A DNA stretch of 17,074 nt from Patulibacter sp. (GTDB taxonomy: Bacteria; Actinomycetota; Thermoleophilia; Solirubrobacterales; Solirubrobacteraceae), in NCBI GenBank assembly GCA_031119595.1, contig JAVHXX010000032.1, forward strand, positions 1-17,074. The letters run 5' to 3'. The notes beneath the pieces were generated by a model. That model was not told where the DNA came from, searched no databases, and saw only the letters and a list, made by a program, of their open reading frames with translations. The translations under genes were made by a program, and so were the position numbers. Position 1 is the stretch's first letter; each line of letters starts with the position of its first letter. Below are positions 14,468 through 17,074 of this stretch, in pieces.

Positions 14468-16128
14468 CGCTGCACCACGGGCGCGGGGGCCGACCAGGTC
14501 GCCTCGTCGCGGGTGACGTAGGGGCGGTCGGCGAGGAACGTGCGCGCCGCCTCGACGACCGGTTCGCGGCCGTAGCCACCGGCCACCGGGTTCACGTGCA
14601 GCAGCGGCGTGGAGTCGACGACGCCGATGGGCCAGCCGGCGTCGCGGGCGAGCGCGGCCCAGTGGACGTCGAGCCCCCAGCCCATCGTGAGGTCGGCGGG
14701 GAACGGGACGAGCTGCTCGAGGGCCGCGCCGCGGAGCAGCGTGATCGGGCCGATCTCGACGAAGTGGGTGAGCCGCGCTGCGTGCGGGAGGCGGCGCCGT
14801 GTGACCGGCCAGGCGGCGTGCGAATGGCGGCGGTGGGCGGGTTGGGCGAGGAGCAGGCCGGCGCGCTCGGTCGCCCAGACGAGGCGATCGGTGAAGCCGC
14901 GGGGCAGTTCGACGTCGTCGTCGACCAGCAGCACATGGTCGTACTGCGTGAGGTCGTGGGCGGCGAGGATCGCGTTGAGGCGCTCGAACTTGCCGCGGTG
15001 GTCGATGGGCTGGACGTCGAGGTCGACCGCGTGGTGCGTGGCGGTGAGCGAGGCGGCGATCGGGTCGAAGGCGGCAGGGTTGCGGGCGATCGCGACGGCG
15101 AGCAGGCGTCGCTGCGGGACGCGTCGTGCCCTGAGCGACTCGACGGCGGTGATCGGTGTGCGGAGGAGGTCGAGGAGGAGGTCGGCGGCGCGGAGGAGCT
15201 GGCCGCGTTTGCCGGCGACGTGGCCGGAGCGGCCGCTCATGAAGTCGTTCAGGCCGGCCCGGGCGGGCGGCGGCTGCGGGAGGATGGTCTGCTCCACGCG
15301 GCCGAGGCTATGGGCGACGAGCACGAGCCCCATCGGGCAGCGCCGGATGATCACGTGCGCGATACACGCGAGCAACGTCTTGAGCTCTGCCGGCAGACCC
15401 GGGGCGCGGCCCTGCTGCGTCTCGAAGAGGCGCAGGTTGCGGCCGCGGTAGCGGGCGCTGCGGGCCAGGGAGCGCAGCGAGGCGTCGGTGCCGACGCGCT
15501 CGTGCTGCACGCCCGCCTTCGCGATGTACCGCACGCGGCCGCCGGCCGCGGCGGCCCGGTCGAGCCATTCCTCCTCGTCGCCGCCGATGGCGTGACTCTC
15601 GTCGAACGGGCCCGCCTTGATCCACCAGGTGCGGCGGACGCCCATGTTCGCGCTCCAGCCGTGGCGGACGTCGTGGTCGTCGTCTCCCAGCTGCAGCCCC
15701 GTGACCCAGGCGCCGTGGCGGCCGCAGCTGCGCGGAGCGTGCGCCGGGTCGAGCCACGGGACGATCTGGCCGGCGAGTACGGCGACGTCCGCCGGTTCGC
15801 GCTCGTGTGCGGCGAGTATCTCGTCGAGCCAGGCCGGCCACGCACGGATGTCGTCGTCGAGGAGGATCACCAGTTCCGCGCCGGTGCTCGCGAAGGCCAG
15901 GTTCCGGGCGGCGTTCGGGCCGCCGGGCGAGCCGGCCTCGCGATACGCGGCGCCGTGGCGTTCCGCCGCCTGCCGCGTCGCCTCGCTCGGCCCGTCGTCG
16001 ACGACCAGCACCTCCACCCCGCGCGCCCGCGCCTGCGGCACGATCGAGCCCAGGGTGGTGTCGATTTGCCCGGGCCGCCCGAGCGTGGGGATCGCGATGA
16101 GCGCAGAAGCGGGCGGCACGCCCCGCAT
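14464..16128 (-). CDS. Glycosyltransferase with two GT-A (family 2-like) domains
   Basis: A 554-residue protein in which I see two GT-A folds. Domain 1 (about 7-270) has the GT2 start ALIAIPTLGRP, VLVVDDGP at 40-47, GGPNAARNLA, and the metal-binding LLDDDI with D91-D93. It also has NMGVRRTWWIKAGPFDE and GGDEEEW, typical of GT2 acceptor sites. Domain 2 (about 340-554) is more diverged: RRLLAVAIARNPA, KFERLNAILA, a second DDD motif (VDDDVE, 403-405), then GWGLDVHWAALA and a C-terminal HVNPVAGGYGREP. The linker (about 275-335) is basic and has no strong membrane helix. The two halves may add two sugars in turn, or one half may be non-catalytic. The start at 16128 is the first ATG before the GT2 fold. 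A GTG at 16119 is an alternative. It is the first gene of the five-gene operon. Confidence 0.85.
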   Translation of the reverse strand: MRGVPPASALIAIPTLGRPGQIDTTLGSIVPQARARGVEVLVVDDGPSEATRQAAERHGAAYREAGSPGGPNAARNLAFASTGAELVILLDDDIRAWPAWLDEILAAHEREPADVAVLAGQIVPWLDPAHAPRSCGRHGAWVTGLQLGDDDHDVRHGWSANMGVRRTWWIKAGPFDESHAIGGDEEEWLDRAAAAGGRVRYIAKAGVQHERVGTDASLRSLARSARYRGRNLRLFETQQGRAPGLPAELKTLLACIAHVIIRRCPMGLVLVAHSLGRVEQTILPQPPPARAGLNDFMSGRSGHVAGKRGQLLRAADLLLDLLRTPITAVESLRARRVPQRRLLAVAIARNPAAFDPIAASLTATHHAVDLDVQPIDHRGKFERLNAILAAHDLTQYDHVLLVDDDVELPRGFTDRLVWATERAGLLLAQPAHRRHSHAAWPVTRRRLPHAARLTHFVEIGPITLLRGAALEQLVPFPADLTMGWGLDVHWAALARDAGWPIGVVDSTPLLHVNPVAGGYGREPVVEAARTFLADRPYVTRDEATWSAPAPVVQR

Positions 16129-16161
16129 TCTCGCGCGCGCGAGGAAGACGTGCAGCCAGGA

Positions 16162-16249
16162 GGGGTGCACGGGGTGGGTGATAGGGGTGCATGGGGTGGG
16201 TGACAAGGGTGCACGGGGTGGGTGACAAGGGTGCACGGGGTGGGTGATG
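16162..16249. repeat. 22-bp minisatellite, four units
   Basis: Four head-to-tail 22-bp units start at 16162, 16184, 16206 and 16228. Each reads RGGGTGCAYGGGGTGGGTGA plus two bases, differing at only one to three positions. The core GTGCAC is palindromic and the strand is G-rich (GGGG, GGGTG). It lies 34 bp upstream of the dual glycosyltransferase start, in the likely 5' leader or promoter region. A change in copy number could alter spacing or leader structure. Confidence 0.92.
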
Positions 16250-16301
16250 GCACGCGGCCGGGCTGCGGCGGCGGTTCGGGGACGCGGTTGCGGGCCGGGG
16301 C

Positions 16302-16349
16302 GGGCTGTCGTTCTGGACGCCGGAAAGGTGCACTCGTAGCGACAGGCCC
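16302..16349. repeat. Hairpin repeat R1, copy a
   Basis: GGGCTGTCG at the left pairs with CGACAGGCCC at the right, and the stem continues inwards with G-T and Watson-Crick pairs. An upper stem CGCC/GGTG closes a GGAAA loop. It is related to 16659-16707. Confidence 0.7.
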
Positions 16350-16381
16350 GAGCCGCGGCGGCGGTTCCGGGCGCGGCGGTC

Positions 16382-16424
16382 GATATCGGGGCGCAGAGCG
16401 GATTTGGACCGCCGGGGCGCGTGC
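16382..16424. repeat. 43-bp repeat R2, copy a
   Basis: Starts with GATATC and ends GGGGCGCGTGC, with the core GCGGATTTGGACCGCC forming a small hairpin (GCGG/CCGC). It matches 16455-16497 with a period of 73 bp; the right-hand 27 bp differ at one position. Confidence 0.75.
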
Positions 16425-16454
16425 CGCGGCGGCGCATGCGCGAGCGCGGCGCTT

Positions 16455-16497
16455 GATATCCGACCCCGGCGCGGATTTGGACCGCCAGGGCGCGTGC
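16455..16497. repeat. 43-bp repeat R2, copy b
   Basis: The second copy of R2. GATATC and the GCGGATTTGGACCGCC core are unchanged, while the stretch between them differs. It directly precedes the R3 tandem pair. Confidence 0.75.
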
Positions 16498-16501
16498 GTG
16501 T

Positions 16502-16570
16502 GCGGCACGGGCGGGGCTGGGGACATGGCGGTCGAAAAACGACCGCGACCTCCCCCGCCTCCACGGCGCC
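16502..16570. repeat. 69-bp tandem repeat R3, copy 1
   Basis: Nearly identical to 16574-16642 (one difference seen), with a period of 72 bp. The centre is a perfect 7-bp stem GCGGTCG (16528-16534) / CGACCGC (16540-16546) with an AAAAA loop. An outer 7-bp stem GGCGGGG (16510-16516) / CCCCGCC (16553-16559) encloses it. Confidence 0.9.
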
Positions 16571-16573
16571 ACG

Positions 16574-16642
16574 GCGGCACGGGCGGGGCTGGGGACATGG
16601 CGGTCGAAAAGCGACCGCGACCTCCCCCGCCTCCACGGCGCC
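16574..16642. repeat. 69-bp tandem repeat R3, copy 2
   Basis: The second copy of R3. The only change seen is AAAAAC to AAAAGC in the loop, so the stem is intact. High identity suggests recent duplication or gene conversion. Confidence 0.9.
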
Positions 16643-16658
16643 CCGGGCCGGACAGTCG

Positions 16659-16707
16659 GGGCTGTCGCCACGAACGCCGAAACGGTGTACCCGTGGCGGC
16701 AGGCTCC
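16659..16707. repeat. Hairpin repeat R1, copy b
   Basis: Related to 16302-16349. CTGTCGCCACG pairs with CGTGGCGGCAG, with one G-T pair in 11. The upper stem ACGCCG/CGGTGT closes an AAA loop. Several stem positions differ from copy a while pairing is kept. Confidence 0.7.
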
Positions 16708-16788
16708 CGGCCGTCGCGCTGGCGCGCCCGTCACCGGACGCTCGGCCACCCCTCGCCCGCGGGACCGCACGCGCCCCACCCACGCCGT

Positions 16789-16794
16789 TATCAT
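16789..16794 (+). promoter_or_regulatory. Possible -10 box of the tRNA-Ala gene
   Basis: TATCAT matches the -10 consensus at five of six positions and lies 9 nt before the mature tRNA 5' end, a normal spacing for a tRNA promoter. No clear -35 box. Confidence 0.4.
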
Positions 16795-16803
16795 CACCCC
16801 CGA

Positions 16804-16876
16804 GGGGCCTTAGCTCAGCTGGCAGAGCACCTGCTTTGCAAGCAGGGGGTCATCGGTTCGATCCCGATAGGCTCCA
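16804..16876 (+). tRNA. tRNA-Ala (anticodon TGC)
   Basis: A 73-nt cloverleaf. The acceptor stem GGGGCCT pairs with AGGCTCC and contains the G3-U70 wobble that identifies alanine tRNA. Discriminator A73 follows. The D arm is GCTCAGCTGGCAGAGC. The anticodon stem CCTGC/GCAGG holds the loop TTTGCAA, giving anticodon TGC at 16837-16839. The T arm contains GGTTCGATCC. CCA is not encoded (the DNA continues TCC), so it must be added after transcription. Confidence 0.98.
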
Positions 16877-16883
16877 TCCCTCC

Positions 16884-16909
16884 GAAAGCCCCGCCCCGTG
16901 CGGGGTTTT
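16884..16909 (+). terminator. Rho-independent terminator after tRNA-Ala
   Basis: The stem CCCCGC (16889-16894) / GCGGGG (16900-16905) has a 5-nt loop, extended by a G-T pair and AAA/TTT, and is followed by TTTTC and a second ATTTT shortly after. It starts 8 nt after the tRNA and is well placed to end its transcript. Confidence 0.8.
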
Positions 16910-16910
16910 C

Positions 16911-16999
16911 GCATTTTCCGGGGCAGTGTGCGCGTCCCGGAAATGCATCGGTGGAGATCGAGCCGCCCCGATGCGACACGGACCGGGGCCGATCGGCCC
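16911..16999. other. Run of inverted repeats after the tRNA terminator
   Basis: Three consecutive palindromic structures lie here. The first is 16911-16946 (GCATTTTCCGGG with CCCGGAAATGC, one bulged base). The second is 16945-16974 (GCATCGG with CCGATGC). The third is the 14-bp perfect palindrome at 16986-16999 (GGGCCGATCGGCCC). No gene is seen from 16910 to the window end. Confidence 0.55.
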
Positions 17000-17074
17000 G
17001 GGCCGTGCGGACGGACTTCCTGGCCGGAATTCCCTTTCCCGTTGATTCCGGTGGGCCCACGGATAAGGCTGGGT

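Larger units (their letters stand above)
16129..16803. other. 675-bp gene-free, repeat-rich gap upstream of the polysaccharide operon
   Basis: The gap between the start of the dual glycosyltransferase and the tRNA. Long open frames cross it but translate repeats only and show no domain. It contains a 22-bp minisatellite and three pairs of longer repeats (listed separately). The operon promoter should lie here or within the first few hundred bases, but I could not pick it out. Confidence 0.7.

Noticed and set aside
16162..16249. Direct repeats as a replication origin (iterons or DnaA boxes)
   Set aside because: The units are G-rich with no DnaA box (TTATCCACA-like) and no AT-rich unwinding region, and there is no replication gene nearby.
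16128..16797. Upstream extension of the dual glycosyltransferase (223 more codons)
   Set aside because: It translates the minisatellite and R1-R3 repeats only. The GT2 fold starts just after the ATG at 16128.
16404..17045. Plus-strand open frame crossing the tRNA
   Set aside because: It translates the tRNA-Ala gene and the repeats. The peptide LSSAGRAPALQAGGHRFDP is a familiar artefact of reading a tRNA as protein.
16815..17060. Minus-strand open frame ending IEPMTPCLQSRCSAS
   Set aside because: This is the antisense translation of a tRNA, a well-known false gene.

Overview
The window is very GC-rich and densely packed, with genes joined by 4-bp ATGA/GTGA overlaps. The mix of genes fits a high-GC actinobacterium. 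The class Thermoleophilia (Solirubrobacter/Conexibacter/Patulibacter-like) is my best guess, but it rests on overall character and not on a phylogenetic marker. No mobile-element gene, CRISPR array or phage gene is visible.

Layout: (1) Minus strand, 201-3423: a three-gene envelope-stress-type operon. Its order is a membrane protein with a LiaF/PspC-like 'toastrack' domain, a membrane histidine kinase, and a LuxR/NarL-type response regulator, each joined to the next by ATGA. (2) Plus strand, 3595-4533: a UDP-glucuronate decarboxylase (UDP-xylose synthase) type NAD-dependent enzyme, divergent from the operon, with a terminator-like hairpin between the two. (3) Minus strand, 4606-7106: a LemA protein and a DUF2207 membrane protein, coupled by ATGA. 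(4) Plus strand, 7249-8757: a WbaP/WcaJ-type polyprenyl-phosphate sugar-1-phosphate transferase that would start a polysaccharide repeat unit. (5) 8758-9331: a gene-free, repeat-rich stretch between convergent genes. (6) Minus strand, 16128 down to 9332: a five-gene polysaccharide operon. It encodes a protein with two GT-A domains, two GT-B (GT4) glycosyltransferases, a small exported protein of unknown function, and an O-antigen ligase/polymerase-like protein with a C-terminal TPR-like tail. (7) 16129-16803: a second gene-free, repeat-rich stretch. (8) A tRNA-Ala(TGC) with a terminator, then structured DNA to the end.

Working together: UDP-xylose or a related nucleotide sugar (region 2), the initiating phosphoglycosyl transferase (region 4) and the glycosyltransferases plus ligase (region 6) could make and polymerise or attach a cell-surface polysaccharide. 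No Wzx flippase, Wzc or ABC exporter is present, so the pathway must be completed elsewhere. The LiaFSR-like operon and the LemA/DUF2207 pair are envelope-related neighbours.

The least explained parts are the two intergenic stretches. They hold at least six repeat families: a near-perfect inverted repeat with arms of about 58 bp, paired direct repeats with periods of 72-73 bp, a pair of hairpins with compensatory changes, and a four-unit 22-bp minisatellite.
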